A stretch of 64,000 nucleotides of DNA, from NCBI GenBank assembly GCA_965276815.1, contig CBDIBE010000012.1, positions 1 through 64,000 on the forward strand, given 5' to 3'. The notes beneath the pieces are model-generated. The model was not told the origin of the DNA and searched no databases. It worked only from the letters and a program-made list of their open reading frames with translations. Positions 26,001 through 34,148 of the stretch are shown one piece after another; the first letter of the stretch is position 1; every line of letters begins with the position of its first letter. The stretch comes from JAVVHH01 sp965276815 (lineage in GTDB: Bacteria > Pseudomonadota > Alphaproteobacteria > Acetobacterales > Acetobacteraceae). A program made the translations under genes and the position numbers.

Positions 26001-26632
26001 TCGACCACGGTGGTATCGCCACGTGGGACCAGCCGCAGCAGCGGGCTCACCGCATGGCTGGCCGAGACTTGCCCAAAGCCGGCCTCGCGAGCCAGCGCGG
26101 CCAGCCGCCGCTCCATCTCGGGAAACTTCCAGGCATGGATCAGGGCGATCGCGCAGGCCTCCAGCCCGGCGGCGCGAGCGGCGGCAAAGGCCTCGCTCGC
26201 GCCGGCTTCGTCGAGCGTCTCGATCTCGTCGCCCTCGATCCCGACCCGGCCGCCGACCTCGACCACCTGCTCGTAAAGCAGCGACGGCAGCGTCACCTGC
26301 AAATCGAATAGACGAGGCCGGGCCTGATTGCCGATCCGCAACAGATCGCCAAAGCCGCGGTTGACCACGAGCAGCGTCCGCTCGCCCTTGCGCTCCAACA
26401 GCGCGTTGGTGGCGACCGTGGTGCCCATCTTGACCTGATCGACCAGCCCGGCCGGGATCGGCGCGTCTGGGCCGACGCCGAGGACGTGCTTGATGCCAGC
26501 GATGGCGGCGTCCCGGTAGCGGCCGGGGTTTTCGCTGAGCAGCTTATGGGTGGAGAGCGTTCCATCAGGTGCGCGGGCCACGATGTCGGTGAAGGTACCG
26601 CCGCGGTCGATCCAGAACTGCCAGCCTTGCAT
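23051..26632 (-). CDS. Fused hydantoinase A/B (5-oxoprolinase type) ATP-dependent enzyme
   Basis: A 1193-aa protein joining a HyuA-like half (start MQGWQFWIDRGGTFTDIVARAPDG, the acetate-kinase-like phosphate loop, and IIGFDMGGTSTDVALYDG) and a HyuB-like half from about residue 670 (DPVLLELFNNLFMNVAEQTGAVLQNTSLSVNIKERLDFSCAIFD), ending in the Gly-rich RRGSGGAGRNRGGDGSERRIRF. One-chain fusions of this length are typical of 5-oxoprolinases, which use ATP to open 5-oxoproline to glutamate; N-methylhydantoinases and acetophenone carboxylases are relatives. It leads a transcript with livHMGF, so transporter and enzyme probably handle the same cyclic amide. Confidence 0.9.
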   Translation of the reverse strand: MQGWQFWIDRGGTFTDIVARAPDGTLSTHKLLSENPGRYRDAAIAGIKHVLGVGPDAPIPAGLVDQVKMGTTVATNALLERKGERTLLVVNRGFGDLLRIGNQARPRLFDLQVTLPSLLYEQVVEVGGRVGIEGDEIETLDEAGASEAFAAARAAGLEACAIALIHAWKFPEMERRLAALAREAGFGQVSASHAVSPLLRLVPRGDTTVVDAYLSPILRRYVDQVASELEGVRLFFMQSNGGLAEAHRFQGKDAILSGPAGGIVGAARTAEMAGLHRIIGFDMGGTSTDVALYDGAFERAFETAVAGVRMRAPMMAINTVAAGGGSILHFDGARVRVGPDSAGANPGPASYRRGGPLTVTDANVCVGKIQPAHFPAIFGPGGDAPLDAEAVRAGFADLAARMGVADPRAAAEGFLRVAVANMANAIKQVSVQKGHDVTRFALQCFGGAGGQHACLVADELGMETVFIHPYAGVLSAYGMGLADQAVLREQAVERAFDDTALPDLHAVAAQLGEAARATLLDQGAAPDRVRVHLSVHLRYAGTEAALPVPLTGAKDIVAAFTAAHRARFGFATPDRPLVAELVAVEALAEGEEVREPTLPRRQAGAPEPIDFVPMWSGRQEHRTPVFERTELRAGDLLPGPALVREANATTVVEPGWTAEVTERDHMLMRRTEKLPSRVQAGSDRPDPVLLELFNNLFMNVAEQTGAVLQNTSLSVNIKERLDFSCAIFDAEGGLVANAPHVPVHLGAMGESVRTVLRSRSANLRPGDVVALNNPFNGGTHLPDVTVITPVFDPDGREIRFFVGSRGHHADIGGTTPGSTPPDSRTLEDEGVVIDDFLLVDQGHFQEDAFRALLATAKYPARSPDVNVADIKAQVAANERGVQELARVVHQFGWDTVSAYMRHVMDNAEEAVRRVIGRIGDGAFDYTMDNGTPLRVAVSVDRAARTAIVDFTGTGPQNSGNFNAPPAVTRAVVLYVFRCLVGEDIPLNDGCLKPLTLRIPAGTFLSPAPGAAVVAGNTEVSQATCNALFGALGRLACSQATMNNVLFGDATRQYYETICGGMGAGPDGDGASAIHTHMTNTRMTDPEILELRYPVVQEAFAIRRGSGGAGRNRGGDGSERRIRFKEPMTIVVVASRREVAPFGLEGGADGLPGRQWVERADGGVETMSGTSRTELRPGDVFVIQTPGGGGFGTA

Positions 26633-26684
26633 CCGAGCCCCTTTTGCTAACGAAAACCGGGATACAGGGCGATGGCGTGGATTA

Positions 26685-27599
26685 CTACAAGGAGAACGAG
26701 AGCGCTTCGAGGGGGACCGGCTGGGGCGTCTGCGGGACGGATTGCCGCTCTATGTCCACGCTGACCGACATCGTGCGCTGGCCGCCGCCGCACAGCACGC
26801 CGCGGATTGGGGCTACATCGGTGTAGTCCCGTCCCCAGGCGAGCCAAACATGGTCCTCTCCGGCCTGACCACTCGCCGGGTCGAGGTCGACCCAACCCAA
26901 ATTGGGGCCGAGCCAGCAGGCTATCCAGGCGTGCAGTTGGTCGGCGCCGCGGAGCCGAACGGTGCCGGGAGGGGCATCGGTGCGCAAATAGCCGGAGACG
27001 AAGCGAGCGGGCAGCCCCCTGGCGCGCAGGCCGGCGAGCATCAAATGCGCGAAATCTTGGCAGGCTCCGGTCCGGTGCTCAAACAGACCCGGCAAGTCCC
27101 GCAGCATCGTTCTGACCCGTGGCTGCAGCGTGAATTCCCGCATCATTCGGGCCATGAGGTCGCACACGCCTTCCAGCACCGCGCGGCCTGCCGGGAAACT
27201 CGCGGAAGCCCAATCGCGCACCGGCGGAATCGCCGGCGTCATTGGGCTGGCAAAGGCGAATTCGGCCACATCAGGCCGATGCTGGGCTTCGACCGCCACG
27301 CGTTCCCAACGCGGCGTGGCGGCTGGATCGGGCATCGGCGGCAGCTTTCGCATCAACACGACCGAGTCGGTGACGATCTCAAGTGCGGTGTGCCTTGCTT
27401 CTAGCGAGAAATGCGTGACCGGGTTGCCGAAATGATCCAGCGCCTCGCTCCAACGTCCCGCGGCGGCGCTGGTCCGAATGGCACAGGATTGCACCTCCTG
27501 CCATGGCAACTCGCGCGGGCGCAGATGGAGCAGATCCGCCGCGCGATCGACTCCGTCTGCGTAATGGTATTTCGTCGCATGACGGACACGGAAAATCAT
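26685..27599 (-). CDS. Transglutaminase-like cysteine protease-fold protein with bacterial N-terminal domain
   Basis: A 304-aa protein. The N-terminal beta domain (MIFRVRHATKYHYADGVDRAADLLHLRPRE) is the usual bacterial transglutaminase-like N-domain. The catalytic triad is visible as Cys in HRTGACQDFAHLMLAGLRA, His in ADQLHAWIACWLG and Asp in GWVDLDPASG. No signal peptide. Such genes nearly always sit with circularly permuted ATP-grasp and alpha-E genes, as here: its start overlaps the stop of the ATP-grasp fusion as ATGA (27596-27599). The substrate is unknown; peptide or amide bond making and breaking is suggested for the trio. Confidence 0.9.
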   Translation of the reverse strand: MIFRVRHATKYHYADGVDRAADLLHLRPRELPWQEVQSCAIRTSAAAGRWSEALDHFGNPVTHFSLEARHTALEIVTDSVVLMRKLPPMPDPAATPRWERVAVEAQHRPDVAEFAFASPMTPAIPPVRDWASASFPAGRAVLEGVCDLMARMMREFTLQPRVRTMLRDLPGLFEHRTGACQDFAHLMLAGLRARGLPARFVSGYLRTDAPPGTVRLRGADQLHAWIACWLGPNLGWVDLDPASGQAGEDHVWLAWGRDYTDVAPIRGVLCGGGQRTMSVSVDIERQSVPQTPQPVPLEALSFSL

Positions 27600-29992
27600 G
27601 CGATCTCCAGCCCGGTTTCCCGTATTGCCGGCATAGACGGGAAGAAACGGCGGCCAATCCGGTCGAATAGGTCGGAGGTCGAAGCCGCAATGCCGAGCAG
27701 CAGCGTTGGCAGAAATGAGGCGACGAGTGCCGGATCATAGGCCAGGTTCACTTGATCGACCAGCGCCGCCGCCCGTTCCTGCAGTTCCTGGGCGCGTTGC
27801 GCCAGGCCGGAATGTCCCGCCACATGCAAGAGGGACGCGGCCCGCGCATATTGATGAGCCAACCCGCTCGGAACCGCCAAATCCGCCAGAATTATATCGA
27901 GAACCGGCGCGGGCTGCAGCGCGGCGAAGTAGCGGTTCCGGTAAGCAAGGCTGCAATCGCAGAGTTCCAGCGCCAGGCCGAGCGCGCTCTCCATCCGGTC
28001 CAGCTTTTGGTCGAGCACGGCGGCGAGCGTCGTGGTGGTCATTGCCGCCCGCTCCAGACGCCCACCGAGCTCAAGGAAGAGCCGGGCACCCTTGTGCAGC
28101 AATCCATCCGCGGCGATCCCGGCCTCGGTGATGGCGACCCGCTCCAGGCCGGACATGGCTTCAAGCAGCCGGTCCGCGGAGAAAGCGCGCGCTTCGCGCC
28201 GCACGGAACGAATCGCCTGCATTAACGCGGCGTACCCTTCATCCGTGAACCGATCGCGCAGGCCAGACGTCAGAAGCGCCGCTTCATCGAGCCCATGCGC
28301 GATGCCGCCACCGGGCGCGAGCGCGTCCTGTATCGTGGCTTCGAGCGCGGTGCCCGATCCCGTGTCGGCAATGCCGGCGCGCGACAGACAGGCGGCGAGA
28401 ACCGTACGCTCGGCCAGCTCATGCGGCAGTGCTGTGCCGGTTGTGGACCGGCGCAGGCCGGCCCGGCACAGCCGCGCCTGACCCTCAAGCCGCTCCACGA
28501 CCCGGCCGAGCGAAAACGCATCGCGAGCAACCCGGCTTGGGATGTCGGGCCCGCTTCGCCGCAATGCGATCCGCGCGCGTGGCGCCGGTTTTGCGGCGAT
28601 TGCCGCCCCGCCCGGCTCAGTGACCACCCAGACGTCTTTGAATAGCCCATCCGGCGGCAAAGCCTCCCCGACGTTCGCCCCGACCGGGAGGACGCGAGCG
28701 ATGCCGCCGGGCAACATGCGCCAGGCGAGACCGTCATGCATTAGAAACAATCTGAGCACGATTGGCTGGGCGACAAGTCCCTCCTGCCCGTGGCAGGGCG
28801 CGGCCGAGGGGGTGACCGTGGTACATCCGACGTAGTTCCAGGGCGAGGCGGCGATGGCCTCCTCGATCTCGGCCCGCTGCTCTCGCTCGAGGCCGGCGAG
28901 CGGCAGCGGCGGCGCGGCGCCGTCGAATGCCGGCCGGATCGCCCAGCGCCGGAATCCCGCGGCCACGATGCGTTTTGCCGCCTCATCGGCCATCCACATC
29001 GAGGGCAGCGTCGCGAGCAGAAGTGGCTCGCCGAGCAAGCTCCGGCATAGCGCCGGCATGAACGCGGCTAAGACCGGCATCTCCACGAGCGCGGCACCAG
29101 GGTGGTTGAGGATCCGCACCGCCCCCTGTCGCGCCGCCTCGAACAGGCCGATTACCCCATCGGGCGCAGCACCAGGACATTGCAGCGGATCGAGCCGGTT
29201 TGCGCACATGCGCCGGAACAGCAGGTCGATGCGCTGCAGACCGCTGAGGCCCTCGAGATACAGCACGCCGTCTTGGACCATCAGGTCCCGAGCCTCGACC
29301 AGCGCGCAGCCGAGCTCGCGTGAAAGCGCCGCGTGCTCCGGCCAATGCGGATCGCCCGCGCCCTCGGTCAGCATCGCGATCATCGCCGGGCGCTCGCCAC
29401 GGGGCCCTGCAGCGCGAACCAGCGCCTGCTGCCACGCCTCAAAGAAGGGCTGCAGCGGCCGCACCTCGTTGCTGCGGAACAGTTCCGGCATGGTGAGGGC
29501 CAGCAACCGCCGGCATTCACGCGCATAGCCCACGCCGAAGGCGCCCCGCGTCCGATCGGCCAGTACGCGCCATTGCCCATCCGGGCCGCGCACGAGGTCC
29601 GCCGCATAGGCCTGTAGGAATGGCCCGGCAGAGGGCGTTCCTGTCCGGCAGGCGCGCAGGAAATTGGGGTTGGCGAACACGGCCGCCGGCGGCAGCTTGC
29701 CGCTCGCGAGCGTCGCTTGCTCGCCATACACATCGGCCAAAATCGCTTCGAGCAGGCGCGCCCGCTGGCACAACCCGGCCTCGAGTAATGCAAATTCGGG
29801 TGCGGTCAGTGGCAACGGGATCGGGTCGCAACGCCACGACCGGCCGGTTTCCGATGCGTCAGCCGCGTTCGCGAGCCGCCTGGCCCGCTCGGCCAAGCCC
29901 GGCTGCTGCAGACCGTGGACGATCCCGAGCACCGGCCGCCACTGCGGGCGCACACCGCCATGCCCATTAACCATTTCGTCCCACGCCGTCAT
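27596..29992 (-). CDS. Circularly permuted ATP-grasp fused to alpha-E domain
   Basis: A 798-aa protein. Residues 1 to about 470 match the circularly permuted type 2 ATP-grasp family (DUF404/407): LLEAILADVYGEQATLASGKLPPAAVFANPNFLRAC, then LADRTRGAFGVGYARECRRL and LNHPGAALVEMPVLAAFMPALCRSLLGEP. After a linker, the alpha-E domain (DUF403) begins at about residue 485 with SRVARDAFSLGRVVERLEGQARL and ends with the helical ASLLHVAGHSGLAQRAQEL. The two domains are often separate genes; here they are one chain. ATP-grasp enzymes form amide bonds through acyl phosphates, so with the transglutaminase it may make and cut a small peptide, but no substrate is known. Confidence 0.9.
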   Translation of the reverse strand: MTAWDEMVNGHGGVRPQWRPVLGIVHGLQQPGLAERARRLANAADASETGRSWRCDPIPLPLTAPEFALLEAGLCQRARLLEAILADVYGEQATLASGKLPPAAVFANPNFLRACRTGTPSAGPFLQAYAADLVRGPDGQWRVLADRTRGAFGVGYARECRRLLALTMPELFRSNEVRPLQPFFEAWQQALVRAAGPRGERPAMIAMLTEGAGDPHWPEHAALSRELGCALVEARDLMVQDGVLYLEGLSGLQRIDLLFRRMCANRLDPLQCPGAAPDGVIGLFEAARQGAVRILNHPGAALVEMPVLAAFMPALCRSLLGEPLLLATLPSMWMADEAAKRIVAAGFRRWAIRPAFDGAAPPLPLAGLEREQRAEIEEAIAASPWNYVGCTTVTPSAAPCHGQEGLVAQPIVLRLFLMHDGLAWRMLPGGIARVLPVGANVGEALPPDGLFKDVWVVTEPGGAAIAAKPAPRARIALRRSGPDIPSRVARDAFSLGRVVERLEGQARLCRAGLRRSTTGTALPHELAERTVLAACLSRAGIADTGSGTALEATIQDALAPGGGIAHGLDEAALLTSGLRDRFTDEGYAALMQAIRSVRREARAFSADRLLEAMSGLERVAITEAGIAADGLLHKGARLFLELGGRLERAAMTTTTLAAVLDQKLDRMESALGLALELCDCSLAYRNRYFAALQPAPVLDIILADLAVPSGLAHQYARAASLLHVAGHSGLAQRAQELQERAAALVDQVNLAYDPALVASFLPTLLLGIAASTSDLFDRIGRRFFPSMPAIRETGLEIA

Positions 29993-30104
29993 GGCAGACG
30001 CGGCCCCTCCTCCACTCTGCTGCCAGAATGGCGGGGAAACCTTGCCAAATTCTTGACGACCCGAAGGCGGCGGTGTGGCCCGTCCGCCTCCTGGACCGGT
30101 TATG

Positions 30105-31229
30105 TCAACTTACGGAAGCGCAGGTAAAGCGGCGCGGGTCGATTCGCGCGACGATTTCGCCCGCCAGGCCAGGGTCGCGGCCAGCGATCAGGTCGGCGAC
30201 CAGCTTGCCCGCGGCGGGCGAGGTCTGGATTCCATAGCCGCCCTGCCCCACGCACCAGAAGAACCCCTTGGCGTCGCCGGCCCAGCCAAAAGCCAGGCTG
30301 CGGTCGGGCGTGAAGGTGCGGAGCCCGGCCCAACTATGCTCGACCCGGCGAACCTCGATATCCATCGCCTGCTGCATGCGGTCGATCGCGATGGCGACGT
30401 CCAGCTCGTCCGGCTGCACGTCGTGCGCGTGGATGTCAGTCTCGTCGGCTGGGCTGACCATGAGCTTGGTGCGCGCTTCGGGGCGGATATACCAAGTGTG
30501 ATCGACATCGTTGACCATGGGCCAATCCGTCACTTGATACGGCGCCGGGTCGATCACGCAGCCGGTACGCCGCTTCGGCGTGAGGCCAAGCGGGGCGATG
30601 CCCGCCTGCTTGGCGACCTCGTCGCCCCAGGCGCCGGCTGCATTGACCACTACGCCGGCGACAAAGACGTCGCCGCCCGCGGTCTCGACGTGCCACTTCC
30701 CGGCGCGTTGCTCGATCCGCCCGGTGCGGCTGCGCAGGGCGAGGACGCCGCCGGCCGCCCGCAAGCCGCGCAGGAACGCCTGGTGCAGCGCCGCGACGTC
30801 CATATCGAACGCGTCCTCCTCGATCGCGGCTGCGGCGGCGTAGCCGGGTCGCAGCGCCGGCACGCGCGTCCGGATCTCCTGGATCGGAGCCTCGCGCAAG
30901 CCGCTGCCCTCGGCCAGCATGGCGTTGAGGTGCGGAAGCTGTTCCTCGGGGGCCAGGAAAACGACGGCACGCCGATGCAGTAGCGGCGAGTCGACGAAGC
31001 CCGGCGGTGGCTGCTCGAAGAACGGCCGCGACAGGCCGGTCAGGACCCGAACGTCCGGGGGACCGTAATTCAGGATCCAGATCGCCGCCGAGCGCCCCGT
31101 ACTATGGTACCCCGCGGCTTCCTCCGCCTCGATCAACGCGACCCGGCGGTCCGCGGCCAGACGCGAAGCGACCGTCGCGCCGGCGATCCCTGCGCCGATG
31201 ACGATCGCGTCCAATTCATGCGTGTCCAT
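30105..31229 (-). CDS. FAD-dependent oxidoreductase (DAO family)
   Basis: A 374-aa flavoprotein with the dinucleotide motif IGAGIAGATVASRLA near the N-terminus, GRSAA at the conserved FAD contact, and a C-terminal WAGLRTFTPDRSLAFGWAGDAKGFFWCVGQGGYGIQTSPAAGKL block that closes over the FAD. It belongs to the DAO group of glycine/D-amino-acid oxidases and dehydrogenases. The substrate cannot be told from sequence. It is read divergently from the Nudix gene with 67 bp between starts. Confidence 0.9.
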   Translation of the reverse strand: MDTHELDAIVIGAGIAGATVASRLAADRRVALIEAEEAAGYHSTGRSAAIWILNYGPPDVRVLTGLSRPFFEQPPPGFVDSPLLHRRAVVFLAPEEQLPHLNAMLAEGSGLREAPIQEIRTRVPALRPGYAAAAAIEEDAFDMDVAALHQAFLRGLRAAGGVLALRSRTGRIEQRAGKWHVETAGGDVFVAGVVVNAAGAWGDEVAKQAGIAPLGLTPKRRTGCVIDPAPYQVTDWPMVNDVDHTWYIRPEARTKLMVSPADETDIHAHDVQPDELDVAIAIDRMQQAMDIEVRRVEHSWAGLRTFTPDRSLAFGWAGDAKGFFWCVGQGGYGIQTSPAAGKLVADLIAGRDPGLAGEIVARIDPRRFTCASVS

Positions 31230-31296
31230 GCGTCAGCATCGCCACTCGGCCAAGCCGGCGCAAGTTCCTGCTTCCCCCGGCGTGGATAGCCCGTAT

Positions 31297-31761
31297 ATGG
31301 AAGACGTGGCCGGCGTCAGTGAAATCAGTGCGCGCGAATACCCTGTCCGGCCCATCGTCGGCATCGGGGTCGTGCTGCTCAAACCGGGCGCGGTCCTCCT
31401 GGTCCGCCGGGCCAAGCCCCCCAATGCTGGGAGCTGGAGCTTGCCGGGCGGGGCGCAAGAGCTGGGCGAGCCCGCCGAGCAGGCCGCTCGACGCGAGTTG
31501 CTCGAGGAGACAGGGCTCGAAGCCGGCACAATGGTCCTAGCCGCCAATGTCGACAGCATCCACCGCGACGCGGCGGGACGCATCCAGTTCCATTATACAA
31601 TTTTAGACTTCGCCGCCGCCTGGCGGTCGGGCGAGCCCGTAGCGGGCGGGGATGTCTCCGAAGCGCGCTTCGCGCCGTTCGACCAATTGGCCGACTACGC
31701 GCTATGGGAGGAGGCGCACCGGGTCATCGCGATCGCCCGCGGCCTGCTGTTCGGCGGCTAG
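31297..31761 (+). CDS. Nudix hydrolase
   Basis: I start at ATG 31297 (154 aa); an upstream frame to 31198 overlaps the divergent gene and its promoter. The Nudix box GAQELGEPAEQAARRELLEETGL matches GX5EX7REUXEEXGU fully. Flanking strands (PIVGIGVVLLKPGAVLLVRRAKPPNAGSWSLPGG) are typical of the ADP-ribose pyrophosphatase/MutT-like group. It hydrolyses a nucleoside diphosphate derivative; which one is unclear. The stop overlaps the converging small membrane gene by 4 bp. Confidence 0.9.
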   Translation: MEDVAGVSEISAREYPVRPIVGIGVVLLKPGAVLLVRRAKPPNAGSWSLPGGAQELGEPAEQAARRELLEETGLEAGTMVLAANVDSIHRDAAGRIQFHYTILDFAAAWRSGEPVAGGDVSEARFAPFDQLADYALWEEAHRVIAIARGLLFGG

Positions 31762-32051
31762 CTTCGCCGCCGCCGCGAGTGCGAGGCATTGCCGAGATTG
31801 AAGCTGGCCGCCATGCCGGCGCAGATCAGGCCCAGGCAGGCCGGGATCAGCCAGAGCGGCCGGATCAGGAATGGGAGTTCCGTCCAATCCCACATCCAGC
31901 CGGTCGTATGATCTCGCATCCACAGCGGCAGATCGCGATCAACCATCAGCAAGCCTTGCCCGAGCGTCAGGCCCTGGGGCGTCAGCGTCGCGACCGCGAC
32001 TGCGGAAACCAGGAAAAGTGCTGCCAGAACTGCAAAGATCCGCGCCGCCAT
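31758..32051 (-). CDS. Small membrane protein next to msrP
   Basis: A 97-aa protein read from ATG 32051 (or a GTG one codon earlier), overlapping the msrP stop. It has two hydrophobic segments, at about residues 4-24 and 60-82 (PLWLIPACLGLICAGMAASFNL), with a Trp-rich loop between (WMRDHTTGWMWDWTELPF) and a basic end. I do not recognise the family. It occupies the position where msrQ, the heme membrane partner of MsrP, usually lies, but at 97 aa with no conserved His pairs it is not an MsrQ. Confidence 0.7.
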   Translation of the reverse strand: MAARIFAVLAALFLVSAVAVATLTPQGLTLGQGLLMVDRDLPLWMRDHTTGWMWDWTELPFLIRPLWLIPACLGLICAGMAASFNLGNASHSRRRRS

Positions 32052-32974
32052 CACATGAACAGCTTATCGCGCGGCATGCTGGCGTAAAGGCCCGCAACCT
32101 GCGCGCTGTAGCCATTATAGATCATCGTCGGCACCCGGTCGTCCGTGCCAAGGAGCCGTTCCGTCGCCTGGCTCCAGCGCGGATGCGGCACCTCGGGGTT
32201 CACGTTGGCCCAGAACCCATACTCCGCCGGCTGCGTCGCCTGCCAGGAATTCAACGGCTGCTTGTCGGTGAAGTTGAAGCGCACGATCGATTTGATCGAC
32301 TTGAACCCATATTTCCAGGGGACCACGATCCGGATCGGAGCCCCGTCCTGCTTCGGCATATTCTTCCCATACATGCCGGTGGCGACGAATGCGAGTTCGT
32401 TGTTCGCTTCGGGGAGAGCGAGGCCTTCGCGATAGGGCCAGTCGATGATCGGCAGCCGCAGCCCGGGCATCGACCTGGGATCGGCGAGCGTTTCCATCTC
32501 GACGTATTTCGCCGACGCAGTGGGGGCGCAGATCCGGATGAGGTCGCGCATCGGAAAGCCGGTCCACGGCACGGTCATCGCCCAGGCTTCCACGCAGCGA
32601 TGCCGGTAGATGCGCTCCTCGAGGTGCACCTGCTTCATCAGATCGTCGAAGCTGATCGTGCGCGGATTGGCGACCATGCCATCGATCTTGATCTGCCAGG
32701 GGCTGATCGGCATGCGCTGCGCCGCCCGGTAGATCGATTTATCGGTGCCGAATTCGTAAAAATTATTGTAAGTCGTCGCGTCCTGTTCGGGAGTGAGCGG
32801 GCGGCCGGCGTTGGCGTAGGCCGGGTCCACCGGCGCGCCCTGGGCCCGCGCCAGGTTCGGCAGCAGCAGTCCGACCGCCGCGCCCGCCACGAGGCCGCGA
32901 CGCCCGAGCACGAACCTCTCCGGCGTGACCTGGCTCTCCGGAATCTCCCAGCCCCTGCGCTTGATGATGTTCAC
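32051..32974 (-). CDS. msrP: MsrP (YedY), periplasmic protein-methionine-sulfoxide reductase catalytic subunit
   Basis: GTG 32974 has AGGAG eight nt upstream and gives 307 aa (MNIIKRRGWEIPESQ). A twin-arginine signal follows (LGRRGLVAGAAVGLLLPNLARAQG). The sulfite-oxidase-fold domain has the molybdenum ligand Cys127 in YRHRCVEAWAMTVPWTGFPM and the family blocks IKIDGMVANPRTISFDDL and PWKYGFKSIKSIVRFNF. MsrP carries molybdopterin and repairs oxidised methionine in the cell envelope. Its partner MsrQ is not in the window; a small membrane protein is overlapped downstream instead. Confidence 0.94.
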   Translation of the reverse strand: MNIIKRRGWEIPESQVTPERFVLGRRGLVAGAAVGLLLPNLARAQGAPVDPAYANAGRPLTPEQDATTYNNFYEFGTDKSIYRAAQRMPISPWQIKIDGMVANPRTISFDDLMKQVHLEERIYRHRCVEAWAMTVPWTGFPMRDLIRICAPTASAKYVEMETLADPRSMPGLRLPIIDWPYREGLALPEANNELAFVATGMYGKNMPKQDGAPIRIVVPWKYGFKSIKSIVRFNFTDKQPLNSWQATQPAEYGFWANVNPEVPHPRWSQATERLLGTDDRVPTMIYNGYSAQVAGLYASMPRDKLFM

Positions 32975-33075
32975 AGCCTGGTCTCCTCGTATCGGACAGG
33001 CCACAGATTGAAATTAAGTGATCGTGGTGCAAGGGTCGCGTCAAGGCGACGTGTAGCTTGCCCGGAGATGCCTCA

Positions 33076-34080
33076 ATGAACCTCGCTCAATTTCCCCGTG
33101 TGAAGCTCTGCCTGGCGCCCACGCCGCTCGAGTTGCTGCCGAACCTGAGCCGCGCGCTGGGGGGTCCGCAAATTTGGATGAAGCGGGATGATCTGACCGG
33201 GATGGGGCTGGGCGGCAACAAAGTGCGCAAGCTGGAATTCTTGGCCGGCGACGCGCTAGCGAAAGGGGCTAACCACTTAGTAACCCAAGGCGCTGTACAG
33301 TCGAACCATGTGAGGCAGACGGCGGCGGTGGCGGCAAAGCTCGGCTTGAAGTGCACGGCGGTGCTCGAGCATCGGGTCGAGACCAATGACAGCGCTTATC
33401 TGAACAGCGGCAATGTGCTGCTGGATCGACTGATGGGCATTCAGATCGAGTACCGGCCCGGCGGCGCGGACATGCAGTCGGCGATCGAGGAGGTTGGCGC
33501 ACGGCTCGAGAGTGAGGGCGCGAAGCCGTATCTGATCCCGGGCGGCGGCTCGAACCAGGTCGGCGCGCTGGGCTACGCCGCGGTTGCGTTCGAGTTGGTG
33601 CAGCAGGCCAATGAGATTGGGCTGCGGATCGATCGGCTCGTGCATGCGACCGGGAGCGCCGGGACGCAGGCGGGGCTGGTTGCGGGGCTGCATGCGATGA
33701 GCAGCCCGATCCGGGTGCTCGGGATTGGCGTGCGCAATCCGAAGGACAAGCAGGAGGCGAATGTCCTCAAGCTGGCGCGGGCGACCGCGGCGTATATGGG
33801 CGTGGACCGGGAGCTGCCGGACGCGGCCGTCGAGGCGAACTGCGATTATGTCGGCACCGGCTATGGCCATCCCACGCCGGGGATGGTCGAGGCAGTACAG
33901 ATGGTGGCGCGCACGGAGGGGATTTTCTTGGACCCGGTGTATTCCGGAAAGGGCATGGCCGGGCTGATCGACCTAGTCCGCAAGGGCGACTTTAAGGCTG
34001 GCGAGAACGTGGTGTTCTTGCACACTGGGGGCGCCGTCGGCTTGTTTGGCTACGCCGACACGTTCAACGAGGCGGCTTAA
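33076..34080 (+). CDS. D-cysteine desulfhydrase / ACC deaminase-family PLP enzyme
   Basis: ATG 33076 with GGAG eight nt before it gives 334 aa. The fold type II PLP residues are clear: GLGGNKVRKLEFLAGDA with the likely Schiff-base lysine at position 52, QGAVQSNHVRQTAAVAAKLG, and the phosphate loop GSAGTQAGLVAG. DPVYSGKGMAGLIDLVRKG and HTGGAVGLFGY are typical of DcyD. It would break D-cysteine to pyruvate, ammonia and sulfide; L-cysteate sulfo-lyase (CuyA) is very close and remains possible. It is read alone, divergent from msrP. Confidence 0.88.
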   Translation: MNLAQFPRVKLCLAPTPLELLPNLSRALGGPQIWMKRDDLTGMGLGGNKVRKLEFLAGDALAKGANHLVTQGAVQSNHVRQTAAVAAKLGLKCTAVLEHRVETNDSAYLNSGNVLLDRLMGIQIEYRPGGADMQSAIEEVGARLESEGAKPYLIPGGGSNQVGALGYAAVAFELVQQANEIGLRIDRLVHATGSAGTQAGLVAGLHAMSSPIRVLGIGVRNPKDKQEANVLKLARATAAYMGVDRELPDAAVEANCDYVGTGYGHPTPGMVEAVQMVARTEGIFLDPVYSGKGMAGLIDLVRKGDFKAGENVVFLHTGGAVGLFGYADTFNEAA

Positions 34081-34097
34081 TCCCTGCCGCCCTCTAC

Positions 34098-34130
34098 TCC
34101 CTCCCTCATCGGGCCCCACAACCGGAGGGA
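34098..34130. terminator. Possible bidirectional terminator hairpin
   Basis: TCCCTCC (34098-34104) pairs with GGAGGGA (34124-34130) across a 19-nt loop, in the 68-bp gap between converging genes. The stem is short and no clear T-run follows on the plus strand, so this is weak. Confidence 0.25.
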
Positions 34131-34148
34131 AAGGGCTTTGACCCTCGC

